Positions 1 through 6,907 are shown, counted from the stretch's first letter. The stretch: 11,598 nt of DNA from an uncultured Rhodobacter sp. (GCA_937901435.1 CALGTJ010000275.1:1-11598), one strand, 5' to 3'. Numbers and translations are program-made. Notes: generated by a model from the sequence alone, not told the origin.

Positions 1-28
1 GGCCTCATCAAAGCCTGAAACATAAAAA

Positions 29-54
29 CCACGGCGCAAACCCATGCGCCGTGG
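29..54. terminator. Stem-loop, probable terminator of an upstream gene
   Basis: A perfect 10-bp stem (29-38 with 45-54, arm CCACGGCGCA) encloses a 6-base loop. Read leftward, the stem is followed by five T (positions 28-24), the classic intrinsic-terminator layout. Read rightward, it is followed by TCTCTC, a weak U-tract. No leftward gene ends here inside the window, so it most likely ends a rightward gene lying before position 1, or works in both directions. Confidence 0.6.
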
Positions 55-86
55 TCTCTCACCTGAAAAAAGAGTAGACCCCCGCG

Positions 87-917
87 ATGCTCATCGTCTC
101 AATGTCTACCATTCCTTCACGCTTTAACATGATCGCGCCAGCGCTGGAAAGCCTGCTGGCGCAAAGCGCAAAGATCGACCGGATCATCCTTTATATCCCG
201 CAGGAATACCGCCGGTTCAAAGATTACGACGGTCGTTTGCCCAAAGTGCCTGACGGCGTCGAAATTCGGCGTGCCAACAAGGACTATGGCCCCGCCACCA
301 AGATTTTTTGCGCGGTACAAGAGTTCGCGGATCAAGACTGCGATATCCTGTTTTGTGATGATGACCGGATCTATGCCCATAACTGGGCGCAAACCTTGTT
401 AGAGGCGCGCGCGATCAAGCCCGGTGCCTGCATCGCCACCATGGGACGCGAGGCCAGCACGCTGTTTGACAGCAAACAAATTCGCACGCATCAACCCCGC
501 GTCGTCAAACGGGAATGGCAAAAAGACTACTGGTTTTTGCTGCGTTATGCGCTTTGGTACATGATCCGCCGCCTGCCCAGTCGTCCAGACCGGCCTCGAC
601 GCAAGGTCTTCAAGACCGCTGGCTACATCGATATTTTGATGGGATTCGGCGGCGCACTGGTCAAGCCAAGCTTTTTTGAACCCGAGGACTTTGACATTCC
701 CGAGGGCTGCTGGACCGTCGATGATATCTGGATTTCGGGTATGCTGGCACGCAAGGGCATAGGGATCTGGATCCCTGCAAATGTGAACGAACCGGCCAAC
801 ACCAACGCCTATTTGTCGGACCCACTTTGGGCCTCGACCATCGAAGAGATTGGGCGGGTCGGGGCCGAAGACATCACTTTTGAATACCTGCAAAAGACCT
901 ACGGAATCTGGCCCTGA
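87..917 (+). CDS. Uncharacterised GT-A-like glycosyltransferase family protein
   Basis: The 276-residue protein has no signal peptide and no clear membrane segment, so it is probably cytosolic. It opens with a hydrophobic strand and an STIPSR motif (residues 7-12), followed by an ESLLAQ helix as in GT-A glycosyltransferases. A DYGPATK motif lies at 66-72, and an acidic DDD motif at 91-93 follows a hydrophobic strand (DILFC), where a metal- and sugar-nucleotide-binding DxD would sit. Further on are GFGGALVK (186-193) and DDIW (212-215), which resemble the glycine-rich and acidic acceptor-side motifs of galactosyltransferase-like enzymes. A basic patch (161-173, many Arg and Pro) lies between the halves. 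Donor and acceptor cannot be read from the sequence. ATG at 87 is used; a second ATG at 102 is also possible, and neither has a strong ribosome-binding site. The gene stands alone and converges on the phzF-like gene. Confidence 0.6.
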   Translation: MLIVSMSTIPSRFNMIAPALESLLAQSAKIDRIILYIPQEYRRFKDYDGRLPKVPDGVEIRRANKDYGPATKIFCAVQEFADQDCDILFCDDDRIYAHNWAQTLLEARAIKPGACIATMGREASTLFDSKQIRTHQPRVVKREWQKDYWFLLRYALWYMIRRLPSRPDRPRRKVFKTAGYIDILMGFGGALVKPSFFEPEDFDIPEGCWTVDDIWISGMLARKGIGIWIPANVNEPANTNAYLSDPLWASTIEEIGRVGAEDITFEYLQKTYGIWP

Positions 918-936
918 CCTTTGCCAGCCCGCGTCC

Positions 937-991
937 CTTTCATCTTGGCAAAAATACTCTTGGGTGGTCTGGAGGGGTAAAACCCCTCCAG
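937..991. repeat. Intergenic hairpin element between convergent genes
   Basis: The gap between the glycosyltransferase stop and the phzF-like stop holds a TTTCATCTTGGCAAAAATACTC-like block (from about 939) followed by a perfect 9-bp stem (969-977 CTGGAGGGG with 983-991) and a 5-base loop. From memory, similar blocks followed by a GGGG/CCCC hairpin recur in intergenic regions of many Rhodobacteraceae genomes, so this is probably one copy of a dispersed element. There is no T-tract next to the stem, so it is not a standard intrinsic terminator, although it could still slow or end converging transcripts. Confidence 0.4.
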
Positions 992-1025
992 CGGATCGGA
1001 TTGCAGCGCAATTCGAAATATTACC

Positions 1026-1913
1026 CTAAAGGTTCAGGTATCCGCGCATCAGAACATAGCCCTGCCCACTGACCTTAACCCCTGAAATATCATCGCGTGG
1101 CCCCAGAACCTCGACGACCGCCTGACCAGGTCGGCCTAGCCAATGGCCCTGTTCGGCCACAAAATCTGGCGTTTTCAATAAGTTCTCAGCCCACAGGTAA
1201 CTCGCCATAGCCCCCGTCGCAGACCCGGTAAAAGGGTCCTCGGGCGGCAAGGGCGGCGGCATCAAGAGGCGCGAAAACGTGTCTCCGGCGTCTGTTGCAC
1301 CGCTCAGCGTCACCCAGAACGGCTCCATCACACGGCTCTCAAATCCATCGCAGGCGATCTTGCGGAACATGTCCAGCGCCTCGACATTCAGCCTGACCCG
1401 AGACAGCGCCTCTTGTGTGCGCAGGATCGTGACGCAAAACGGCAGACCTGTCGAGACCATGCGTGGCGTGCCAAGAATGTCCTGTTCGTCCAGTCCACCG
1501 ACGGCTGCGACAAGTTCTGGATCGACCCAAGACCCGAATTGTGGACGCACTTGGGTCATCGTGATTACCGGCGCACCGCTGTCTTCGTCGCTGATCGTGA
1601 CCTCGACGGGACCGGCCCCCGTTTCCAAGGTAATGCGCCCGCCACGCACAAGCCCGCGATCTGCCAGCGAGGCCACCGTTGCGATCGTTGGATGCCCGGC
1701 AAACGGGATCTCTGCATTCGCAAGGAAATAGCGCACCTTGATGTCGGCAACCGCAGAGGGGCCCAGAAACGTACATTCCACCAGCCCCGTTTCACGCACA
1801 ATGGACATGCACAGGTCGTCCTGCATCGCGTCACCGCCATAGACCACCGCACATCCATTGCCACCAAAGGGCTTTGCCGAAAATGCATCGACCCAGTCAA
1901 ACTCAAAGGGCAT
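1026..1913 (-). CDS. PhzF family isomerase/epimerase-like protein
   Basis: The 295-residue protein has the PhzF fold layout (diaminopimelate-epimerase-like, two similar halves). The N-terminus carries the family signature VDAFSAKPFGGNGCAVV (residues 8-24), then VECTFL (45-50), where E46 aligns with the catalytic glutamate of PhzF (usually S-E-T-x-F). FAGHPTIATV lies at 71-80, and the second-half signature EDPFTGSATGAMASYL begins at 225. Length is normal for the family. Most members have no known substrate; phenazine synthesis is not implied because no other phz gene is present. The gene lies 65 bases behind the DUF1150 gene on the same strand and is probably the last cistron of the hsp20 unit. 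ATG at 1913 is the obvious start because family homology begins within a few residues of it. Fold assignment is firm; function is open. Confidence 0.85.
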   Translation of the reverse strand: MPFEFDWVDAFSAKPFGGNGCAVVYGGDAMQDDLCMSIVRETGLVECTFLGPSAVADIKVRYFLANAEIPFAGHPTIATVASLADRGLVRGGRITLETGAGPVEVTISDEDSGAPVITMTQVRPQFGSWVDPELVAAVGGLDEQDILGTPRMVSTGLPFCVTILRTQEALSRVRLNVEALDMFRKIACDGFESRVMEPFWVTLSGATDAGDTFSRLLMPPPLPPEDPFTGSATGAMASYLWAENLLKTPDFVAEQGHWLGRPGQAVVEVLGPRDDISGVKVSGQGYVLMRGYLNL

Positions 1914-1978
1914 TTATCGGCTTTCTTGACCGGCCTCGCGGCGCAGCGCGCCTGTTATCAGATCAGATCAACGCGCCA

Positions 1979-2221
1979 TTAATGAACGTTTACCGGCGCC
2001 ATGTCGTTTTGGCGTGCCAGCATAAACGCCAGCTTGCGATCACGCACAACCGCCAGACGCTCTCCGTCTGAATTGTGAACGGCAAACACCGTTTTCTGCG
2101 TTCCGACGATCTGCGCCTGCACATCACTTGGCAGGTCCTCGACCTCGACCGGGCGAATGTAAACAATGTTGCGCGCGGCCTCTGCGTTGGCCTCTGCTTC
2201 GAAAGTATACCGTTGATCCAT
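1979..2221 (-). CDS. DUF1150 family small protein
   Basis: The protein has 80 residues and begins MDQRYTF. The core matches DUF1150 as I recall it: a VYIRPVEVEDLP strand region, then QTVFAVH-like and GERLAVVRDRKLAFMLARQ segments, ending in N-D-M-A-P-V-N-V-H. DUF1150 proteins occur in alphaproteobacteria, often beside a small heat-shock protein gene, as here; their biochemical role is unknown. The start is fixed at ATG 2221 by a full AAGGAGG ribosome-binding site (2227-2233 on the opposite strand) five bases upstream. The longer frame from a TTG at 2236 would place that site inside the gene. The distance to the hsp20 stop is 15 bases, so the two are almost certainly cotranscribed and this gene should share the heat-shock promoter. 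Confidence 0.85.
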   Translation of the reverse strand: MDQRYTFEAEANAEAARNIVYIRPVEVEDLPSDVQAQIVGTQKTVFAVHNSDGERLAVVRDRKLAFMLARQNDMAPVNVH

Positions 2222-2236
2222 TTTTGCCTCCTTCAA

Positions 2237-2650
2237 TCAGGCCGACTTGATCTTGATGGTCTGCACGACTCTTTCGGGTTCCGTCCGCGAAAGATCCACA
2301 TGCAGTAATCCGTTTTCCATGGTTGCACCTGCAACCTCGACACCGTCTGCTAAAACAAAGCTACGTTGAAACTGTCGCGCGGCAATGCCCCGGTGCAGAA
2401 AAACGCGCGTGTCATCCTCGTCAACCTGACGGCCCCGAATGACCAGTTGATTGTCTTCCACCTGTATTGACAGGTCTTTTTCCGCAAATCCGGCCACGGC
2501 CAGTGTGATGCGATAGGCGTTTGCGCCCCTTTGTTCGATGTTGAACGGGGGATAGCCATTGTTGTCGGACTTTGCTGTCCGCTCCATCAGTCGTTCCAAC
2601 TGCTCGAACCCCAAAAGATAGGGATGAGCCCCCAAAGTCATCTTTGTCAT
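2237..2650 (-). CDS. Small heat-shock protein, Hsp20/alpha-crystallin family
   Basis: The product is an ATP-independent holdase that binds unfolding proteins and passes them to the Hsp70 and GroEL systems. The 137-residue protein has a short N-terminal arm (MTKMTLGAHPYLLGFEQLER), then an alpha-crystallin domain from about residue 36 (PFNIEQ, YRITLAVAGF, LVIRGRQ) to about 121. The family signature MENGLLHVDL is at 111-120, and a C-terminal I-x-I motif (IKI, 132-134) used for oligomer assembly is present. ATG at 2650 is preferred to the upstream in-frame TTG at 2668, because an AAAGGA ribosome-binding site lies seven to eight bases before it. It is the first gene of a leftward unit with DUF1150 and the phzF-like gene, behind a sigma-32-type promoter. 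Confidence 0.93.
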   Translation of the reverse strand: MTKMTLGAHPYLLGFEQLERLMERTAKSDNNGYPPFNIEQRGANAYRITLAVAGFAEKDLSIQVEDNQLVIRGRQVDEDDTRVFLHRGIAARQFQRSFVLADGVEVAGATMENGLLHVDLSRTEPERVVQTIKIKSA

Positions 2651-2709
2651 CGACACGTCCTTTGCCAAGCGACAGTCAACGCGGTCCCTTTATGGCAACC
2701 GCTGAAATG

Positions 2710-2739
2710 AATATGGGGGCGGTTGACGCAACGTACAAG
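2710..2739 (-). promoter_or_regulatory. Sigma-32 (RpoH) type heat-shock promoter of hsp20
   Basis: Reading leftward, CTTG (2739-2736) is separated by 17 bases from CCCCATATT (2718-2710). This matches the RpoH pattern of a CTTG-type -35 element and a CCCCATnT -10 element. Transcription would start near 2703, giving a leader of about 50 bases before the hsp20 ATG at 2650. The position in front of a small heat-shock gene supports the call; activity is not shown. Confidence 0.65.
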
Positions 2740-2845
2740 TCTGCAATGACACAGCTTTTCAAAGGCGCGACATCGTCAGGCTTGGTGGAATCACGGAATG
2801 GCTGTAAACTCGGTCAAGTATTCACGACTCATGGGGCTGCCGTAA

Positions 2846-3064
2846 ATGAACATGTCGTCCAAGATGGACATCGAAGACGTTCTGCGAGTCGAACTAGAGG
2901 TTTTCAAGCGAGAGCATCGCGATCTCGACGACGCCATAACGGCCCTCCAGCACAGCCTGAACCCGGATCAGTTGCAGTTGCGGCGACTTAAGGTGAAAAA
3001 ACTTTCCCTGAAAGACAAGATCGCCCGGATCGAGGACCAGCTGACGCCAGACATCATTGCGTAA
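2846..3064 (+). CDS. YdcH family (DUF465) small helical protein
   Basis: The 72-residue, highly charged protein is predicted to be almost entirely helical: an acidic first helix (EDVLRVELEVFKREHRDLD), a turn with S-L-N-P-D-Q, then a Lys/Leu-rich second helix (LRRLKVKKLSLKDKIARIEDQL). This two-helix hairpin, with a basic second helix running into a K-D-K-I motif, is the DUF465/YdcH pattern; no function is established for the family. ATG at 2846 is taken, with a GGGG stretch nine bases upstream. ATG at 2852 or 2864 cannot be excluded, since family homology begins only around residue 7. It precedes purE by 48 bases on the same strand. A weak promoter candidate (TTGGTG at 2782, TAAACT at 2805, 17-base spacing) lies upstream. 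Confidence 0.82.
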   Translation: MNMSSKMDIEDVLRVELEVFKREHRDLDDAITALQHSLNPDQLQLRRLKVKKLSLKDKIARIEDQLTPDIIA

Positions 3065-3084
3065 GCCTCTGGGCTGGCTATAGT
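3057..3084 (+). promoter_or_regulatory. Candidate sigma-70 promoter for purE-purK
   Basis: TTGCGT (3057-3062) and TATAGT (3079-3084, five of six consensus bases) are 16 bases apart. They overlap the end of the ydcH-like gene. Transcription would start near 3091, leaving a leader of about 22 bases before the purE TTG. It would allow purEK to be transcribed apart from the gene upstream. No PurR-type operator is evident. Confidence 0.4.
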
Positions 3085-3099
3085 GCCCCCTCGCAAATC

Positions 3100-3104
3100 G
3101 GAGG
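3100..3104 (+). promoter_or_regulatory. Ribosome-binding site that decides the purE TTG start
   Basis: GGAGG lies eight bases before the TTG at 3113. The alternative in-frame GTG at 3083 has no such site, overlaps the candidate -10 element, and would add a ten-residue extension absent from the family. Confidence 0.7.
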
Positions 3105-3112
3105 GCGCGCGT

Positions 3113-3592
3113 TTGAGCATTCAAGTCGGTATCATCATGGGCAGCCAGTCAGACTGGCCCACAATGAAGGCAGCCGCCGATATTCTGGACGAGCTTGGCG
3201 TGGCTTATGAGGCCAAGATCGTCTCGGCCCATCGCACGCCAGACCGCCTGTGGGACTATGGCAAAACCGCCGTTGCGCGCGGTTTGCAGGTGATAATCGC
3301 TGGCGCAGGAGGTGCGGCTCATTTGCCCGGCATGATGGCGTCCAAGACCCGCGTGCCCGTGGTCGGTGTGCCGGTCGAGACCCGCGCGCTTAAGGGCGTT
3401 GACAGCCTCTATTCCATCGTCCAGATGCCCCGCGGCTTTCCCGTCGCCACCATGGCCATCGGAGGCGCGGCGAATGCGGGGCTGATGGCGGCACAGATCC
3501 TCGCGTTGCAGGACCCTGACCTTGCGCACCGTCTGGACGCGTGGCGCGATGCCCTGTCCAACTCTATCCCGGAAGAACCCAGCGATGACTGA
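3113..3592 (+). CDS. purE: N5-carboxyaminoimidazole ribonucleotide mutase (PurE, class I)
   Basis: The enzyme converts N5-CAIR to CAIR in de novo purine synthesis, acting directly after PurK. The protein has 159 residues, the usual length. Class I motifs are all present: the GSQSD phosphate-binding loop at 10-14, SAHRTP at 38-43 with the catalytic histidine H40, [12 protein letters not shown] at 63-74, VVGVPV at 83-88, and [16 protein letters not shown] at 101-116. The start is a TTG codon supported by GGAGG eight bases upstream; family homology begins at the second residue. It overlaps purK by 8 bases, which suggests translational coupling. Presence of purK next door supports the bacterial two-step route over direct AIR carboxylation by a class II PurE. 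Confidence 0.96.
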   Translation: MSIQVGIIMGSQSDWPTMKAAADILDELGVAYEAKIVSAHRTPDRLWDYGKTAVARGLQVIIAGAGGAAHLPGMMASKTRVPVVGVPVETRALKGVDSLYSIVQMPRGFPVATMAIGGAANAGLMAAQILALQDPDLAHRLDAWRDALSNSIPEEPSDD

Positions 3593-4655
3593 ATCCCTCG
3601 CCCCCGGCAGTATCATCGGCATCCTCGGCGGCGGTCAATTGGGCCGAATGCTCTCTGTCGCTGCGGCACGCCTTGGCTTTCGGACCCATATCTATGAACC
3701 CGGCGCATATCCCCCCGCCTCTCATGTGGCCGCGCAAACAACAACTGCGGCTTATGACGATCACGCCGCCCTCACAGCCTTTGCGCAAAGCGTCGATGTG
3801 GTCACCTACGAGTTCGAGAATGTCCCGACCGCCGCTCTGGATCTGATCGAATCCCTCTGCCCGATCCGCCCGAACAGACGCGCCCTCTCTGTCAGTCAGG
3901 ACCGCCTTACAGAAAAGACCTTTCTGCACGACCTCGGCATCGCCACCGCGCCCTTTGCCGATATCACCTCTGTCGCAGATCTGACGCAGGCGACCCGAAC
4001 CATCGGCACGCCCTCAATCCTGAAAACCCGCCGCTTCGGCTATGACGGCAAGGGGCAGGTGCGACTGTCGGCCGAAACCGATCCCGTCCAAGCCCTGTCA
4101 GACTTGAACAACGCCCCTGCAATCCTCGAAGGCTTCGTTCCCTTCACCAAAGAGGTCAGCGTCATCGCTGCCCGTGGCCTGACCGGAGAGATCGCCTGTT
4201 TCGATCCCGGCGAAAACGTGCACCGCGACGGTATCCTGCACAGCACCAGCGTGCCTGCCAGTCTCAGCGCCGCACAGCGCACCGATGCGATCCTTCTGGC
4301 CGCCAAGATCCTGAATGCGCTGGATTATGTCGGCGTGCTGGGGGTCGAACTGTTCATCACACCGCAGGCGCTGATCGTCAACGAAATTGCCCCGCGCGTG
4401 CATAATTCCGGTCACTGGACCCAGAACGGTTGCGCCATCGACCAATTCGAACAACACATCCGCGCCATCGCCGGCTGGCCTCTGGGCGATGGCAAACGCC
4501 ACAGCGACGTGGAAATGGAAAACCTGATCGGTGACGATGTCGACCGCATCCCGGAACTTGCCAGACAGCCGAACACGGCGATCCACCTCTATGGCAAGGC
4601 CGACACAAAGCCCGGCCGCAAGATGGGGCATATCAACCTAATCAAGACAACCTGA
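3585..4655 (+). CDS. purK: N5-carboxyaminoimidazole ribonucleotide synthase (PurK)
   Basis: The ATP-grasp ligase makes N5-CAIR from AIR, bicarbonate and ATP and hands it to PurE. The protein has 356 residues, normal for PurK. The N-terminal pre-ATP-grasp domain has the glycine-rich loop [12 protein letters not shown] (12-23). SQDR (104-107) begins the ATP-grasp region, the flexible ATP-binding loop GYDGKGQ is at 152-158, and the metal-binding and active-site segment [15 protein letters not shown] is at 266-280. ATG at 3585 lies inside the end of purE (shared ATGACTGA), with GGAAG about nine bases upstream, so translation is probably coupled. Nothing looks truncated. The short gap to the convergent hydrolase gene (4656-4723) holds no clear terminator. 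Confidence 0.96.
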   Translation: MTESLAPGSIIGILGGGQLGRMLSVAAARLGFRTHIYEPGAYPPASHVAAQTTTAAYDDHAALTAFAQSVDVVTYEFENVPTAALDLIESLCPIRPNRRALSVSQDRLTEKTFLHDLGIATAPFADITSVADLTQATRTIGTPSILKTRRFGYDGKGQVRLSAETDPVQALSDLNNAPAILEGFVPFTKEVSVIAARGLTGEIACFDPGENVHRDGILHSTSVPASLSAAQRTDAILLAAKILNALDYVGVLGVELFITPQALIVNEIAPRVHNSGHWTQNGCAIDQFEQHIRAIAGWPLGDGKRHSDVEMENLIGDDVDRIPELARQPNTAIHLYGKADTKPGRKMGHINLIKTT

Positions 4656-4723
4656 CCCCTCCTCCGCGCGTCGCCTCTCACTTTGCGAAAAACCAGCGCG
4701 CGGTAGCGCCCATTTTGGTCATC

Positions 4724-5452
4724 TCAGGTCGAGGAAAACCCAGAGATCGCCAGCGCCGCCATCCGCTCTACTGCGTCCACCAGACGCAGCTTTTCCCGGA
4801 ACGCGCCATGTTCAAGGAATTCCAGCACCTGCGCGATCACCAGAGGGTTCACCATCATAAAGGTATGGCTGACCGGCAGGGTGATGTGGTCCTTCATCCC
4901 CTCCATCCGGGTTGAGGCAACAGAGACTTTGCCATCGTTCTTTTCACCAATCACCACGTTGTAAATCGGGTTTAGCGATTGGGTTCCCGCGATAACGCCC
5001 AGCTCGTACCACGCCGGGCCAAGCCGCTTTGGCAGGCTACCCTGATCGGTGCCTAGCTGCATCCCGGCAGGGCCATTGATCCATTCAAACGGCTTGAGAT
5101 CAACAAAGGCATCCACAATTTCGGACCCTTGATTCGGTGGCCCCAACATCACCACGCGCCCGATATTCTCGGGACGATGCGCGCCCAACCAGTGGCGGAC
5201 CAAAATACCGCCCAGCGAGTGGGTCACAAAATGCACTCTCTTACCGCCACAGGACGCCACTGCCGGGGCGACCGCCTGTTCCACCAACTGCTCGACACTG
5301 ACCCGTGTCGAGGCATAGCGTTGGTTCACAACCACATAGCCCTCGGCCTCTAAGGCCTTGGCCAAGACAGCCATAGACCCCGGCCCGCGCGCCAACCCAT
5401 GCAGCAGCACGACGCATTCTCCGTTCTTGGGTTTGGCAGGTGGTCTGGTCAT
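4724..5452 (-). CDS. Alpha/beta-fold hydrolase (lipase/PGAP1-like)
   Basis: The 242-residue protein has the alpha/beta-hydrolase plan. An oxyanion-hole strand [14 protein letters not shown] runs at 14-27. The nucleophile elbow THSLGG at 77-82 has S79 as the presumed nucleophile. GPPNQGS at 104-110 is typical of lipase-like members that handle lipid or acyl substrates. The likely acid is D173 in the NDGKVSV stretch and the likely base H196 in VSHTFMM. There is no signal peptide, so it is probably cytosolic. Substrate cannot be read; related proteins are usually annotated simply as esterase/lipase. ATG at 5452 is used because GGAG sits five bases upstream (5458-5461); the upstream in-frame TTG at 5485 has no site. 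It diverges from the Nudix gene across about 100 bases with an AT-rich core near 5474-5490 that probably holds promoters. Confidence 0.82.
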   Translation of the reverse strand: MTRPPAKPKNGECVVLLHGLARGPGSMAVLAKALEAEGYVVVNQRYASTRVSVEQLVEQAVAPAVASCGGKRVHFVTHSLGGILVRHWLGAHRPENIGRVVMLGPPNQGSEIVDAFVDLKPFEWINGPAGMQLGTDQGSLPKRLGPAWYELGVIAGTQSLNPIYNVVIGEKNDGKVSVASTRMEGMKDHITLPVSHTFMMVNPLVIAQVLEFLEHGAFREKLRLVDAVERMAALAISGFSST

Positions 5453-5554
5453 ACGCTCTCCGACCCTGATCTTGGTAAATATCAATTAAGCTTCCTTTCG
5501 CGCGGGGGAAAGACATGGCTTGCCACGACCCGACAGACGCGCCAATTTGCGCCG

Positions 5555-6007
5555 ATGTCCAACCGTCCGCCTCGCCTTGCTGTTCGTGCTTTGATCCTGC
5601 GGGATCAACGTCTTTTATTGGTTAACGCCTGGCCAGACGGGCAAAGTGATTTGTGGTGCGCCCCCGGCGGCGGGGTCGAGCCGCATAGCAGCCTGCCCGA
5701 CAATCTGATCCGCGAAGTTTATGAGGAAACCGGGCTAACGGTGCGCGTGGACGCCCCCGCGCTGGTCAATGAGTTTCACGCGCCAGAGCGGGATTTTCAT
5801 CAGGTCGATGTGTATTTCCACGCCACCATCATAACAGGCACCCTGTCAGAGGATTGGACCGACCCAGAGGGGATCGTCACGCAGCGCCGCTTTTTTTCGC
5901 AAAACGAACTGGCCGGGATCAGGTTCAAGCCGGACAGCCTGCCTCATGTCGCATGGGACAGTGGCACGCGGATCACCTATGACGCTTTGGAACCCTTGGT
6001 GCGCTGA
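5555..6007 (+). CDS. Nudix (NUDIX) hydrolase
   Basis: The family cleaves nucleoside diphosphates linked to another group, using metal bound by the Nudix box. The protein has 150 residues. A LAVRALIL strand (8-15) opens the domain, and W25, P27 and W34CAPGGG lead into the box. The box reads G39 to L61 and ends REVYEETGL (53-61), so the catalytic glutamates E54, E57 and E58 are present. The conserved glutamate at box position 7 is replaced by S45 (GGVEPHSS), a non-standard variant. The substrate is not identifiable. ATG at 5555 is used because homology begins within ten residues, but it has no evident Shine-Dalgarno sequence and may be leaderless or weakly translated. Its last 31 bases overlap the end of the convergent EamA gene. 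Confidence 0.88.
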   Translation: MSNRPPRLAVRALILRDQRLLLVNAWPDGQSDLWCAPGGGVEPHSSLPDNLIREVYEETGLTVRVDAPALVNEFHAPERDFHQVDVYFHATIITGTLSEDWTDPEGIVTQRRFFSQNELAGIRFKPDSLPHVAWDSGTRITYDALEPLVR

Positions 6008-6846
6008 CCTGCCAGCGCAGACAAGGCGACCCCACCCAATACCAGCACCGAGGCGAGCAGAAACTTGACGCTTGCGCCCTCGCCCAAAAAAATCACGCCC
6101 CCGGTCAGCGCAATCACCGGGACAGTCAATTGCGCAACCGCAGCAACCGAGGAGGCCAACCTCGGCAAGACGCTATACCAAAGCGCATAGCCCATGGCAG
6201 AGGTCACAACACCGGATAAGACGGCAAGGGTCACACCCAGCGTGCTGGCCGGTTGTGCATCAGGCGAGACAGGAACAATGGCCAGCAAGACAAAGCATAA
6301 TGGAGCCGCAAGGATGAAATTCGCGGCCGTTGCGGCAAGAGGCTCTGCGCCTTTGCGGCCAACCAGCGAGTAGACGCCCCATCCCACGCCTGCCGCCACC
6401 ATAAGCCCGGCGTGCAGAACAGAAGTCTGCGTATCACCGCTTGGCCACAGCAGCCACGCCAGCCCGCCAAAGGCCAATGCCGCGCCGCACCACCGCAGCG
6501 GCGGTATCGGCTCTTTCGCAAGCAGTCCTGCGCTGAACATGGTCACCTGCACCACACCGAATAAGATTAACGCGCCAACGCCCGCGTCCAACGACACATA
6601 GGCCAGCGAGAAGCCCAGCAGATAGACCGCCAAAGACACGACTCCCGTCGCACGATACGGCCCCAGCAAAGACAGCCTGCGGTCCCGGACAAGCACCATC
6701 ACCGCCAGCGCCACCGCACCAGACGCGACGCGGATCCACGCAAAGGCCAAGGCGCTGATCTCGCCATCTGTCAAAGCCGCGCGGTTCAAGACAGAGTTTG
6801 CCGCAAAGGCGATCATCACCAAAGCCGTAAGTAGAAATGTTCGCAA
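5977..6846 (-). CDS. EamA/DMT-family membrane transporter
   Basis: The 289-residue inner-membrane protein has about ten hydrophobic segments in two similar halves (two EamA repeats). The first helix is TFLLTALVMIAFAANSVLNR, and the second half begins around VLHAGLMVAAGVGWGVYSLVGR. An internal loop KEPIPPLRWCG follows the fourth helix of the first half, a common drug/metabolite-transporter pattern. The tail is short and basic (QRTKGSKAS). Substrate is unknown; relatives export amino acids or metabolites. A TTG start at 6846 is chosen because AGGAG lies about seven bases upstream (6853-6857) and it puts the first membrane helix directly at the N-terminus, as in relatives. ATG at 6900 would add 18 polar residues. 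The stop overlaps the Nudix gene tail to tail by 31 bases. Confidence 0.85.
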   Translation of the reverse strand: MRTFLLTALVMIAFAANSVLNRAALTDGEISALAFAWIRVASGAVALAVMVLVRDRRLSLLGPYRATGVVSLAVYLLGFSLAYVSLDAGVGALILFGVVQVTMFSAGLLAKEPIPPLRWCGAALAFGGLAWLLWPSGDTQTSVLHAGLMVAAGVGWGVYSLVGRKGAEPLAATAANFILAAPLCFVLLAIVPVSPDAQPASTLGVTLAVLSGVVTSAMGYALWYSVLPRLASSVAAVAQLTVPVIALTGGVIFLGEGASVKFLLASVLVLGGVALSALAGQRTKGSKAS

Positions 6847-6852
6847 GGGCGG

Positions 6853-6857
6853 CTCCT
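6853..6857 (-). promoter_or_regulatory. Ribosome-binding site that decides the EamA TTG start
   Basis: On the leftward strand AGGAG precedes the TTG at 6846 by about seven bases. No comparable site precedes the alternative ATG at 6900. Confidence 0.6.
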
Positions 6858-6879
6858 GTAAGGGTTTGATCGGGCAATC

Positions 6880-6907
6880 AATATGTCGCCTTGCCCACAT
6901 CTGCCAA
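6880..6907 (-). promoter_or_regulatory. Candidate promoter of the EamA gene with inverted repeat
   Basis: Reading leftward, TTGGCA (6907-6902) and CATATT (6885-6880) are 16 bases apart. Transcription would begin near 6872, 26 bases before the TTG start. A 6-bp inverted repeat (GGGCAA 6872-6877, TTGCCC 6891-6896) brackets the -10 element and could bind a repressor. Confidence 0.35.

Noticed and set aside
1279..1982. Rightward open frames opposite the phzF-like gene
   Set aside because: The leftward frame carries full PhzF motifs; the opposite frames have low-complexity, unrecognisable translations.
2692..2991. Rightward open frame beginning MATAEMNMG
   Set aside because: It covers the hsp20 promoter and then runs through the ydcH-like gene in another frame, with no ribosome-binding site.
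3088..3105. Hairpin hiding the purE ribosome-binding site
   Set aside because: The stem is only five base pairs, and the predicted transcript would begin inside it.
4688..4709. Terminator for the alpha/beta hydrolase gene
   Set aside because: Five T follow a GC-rich patch in the leftward direction, but the best stem is only four base pairs.
6866..6881. FNR/FnrL box before the EamA gene (TTGAT...ATCAA)
   Set aside because: The half-sites are six bases apart instead of the four required for an FNR site.
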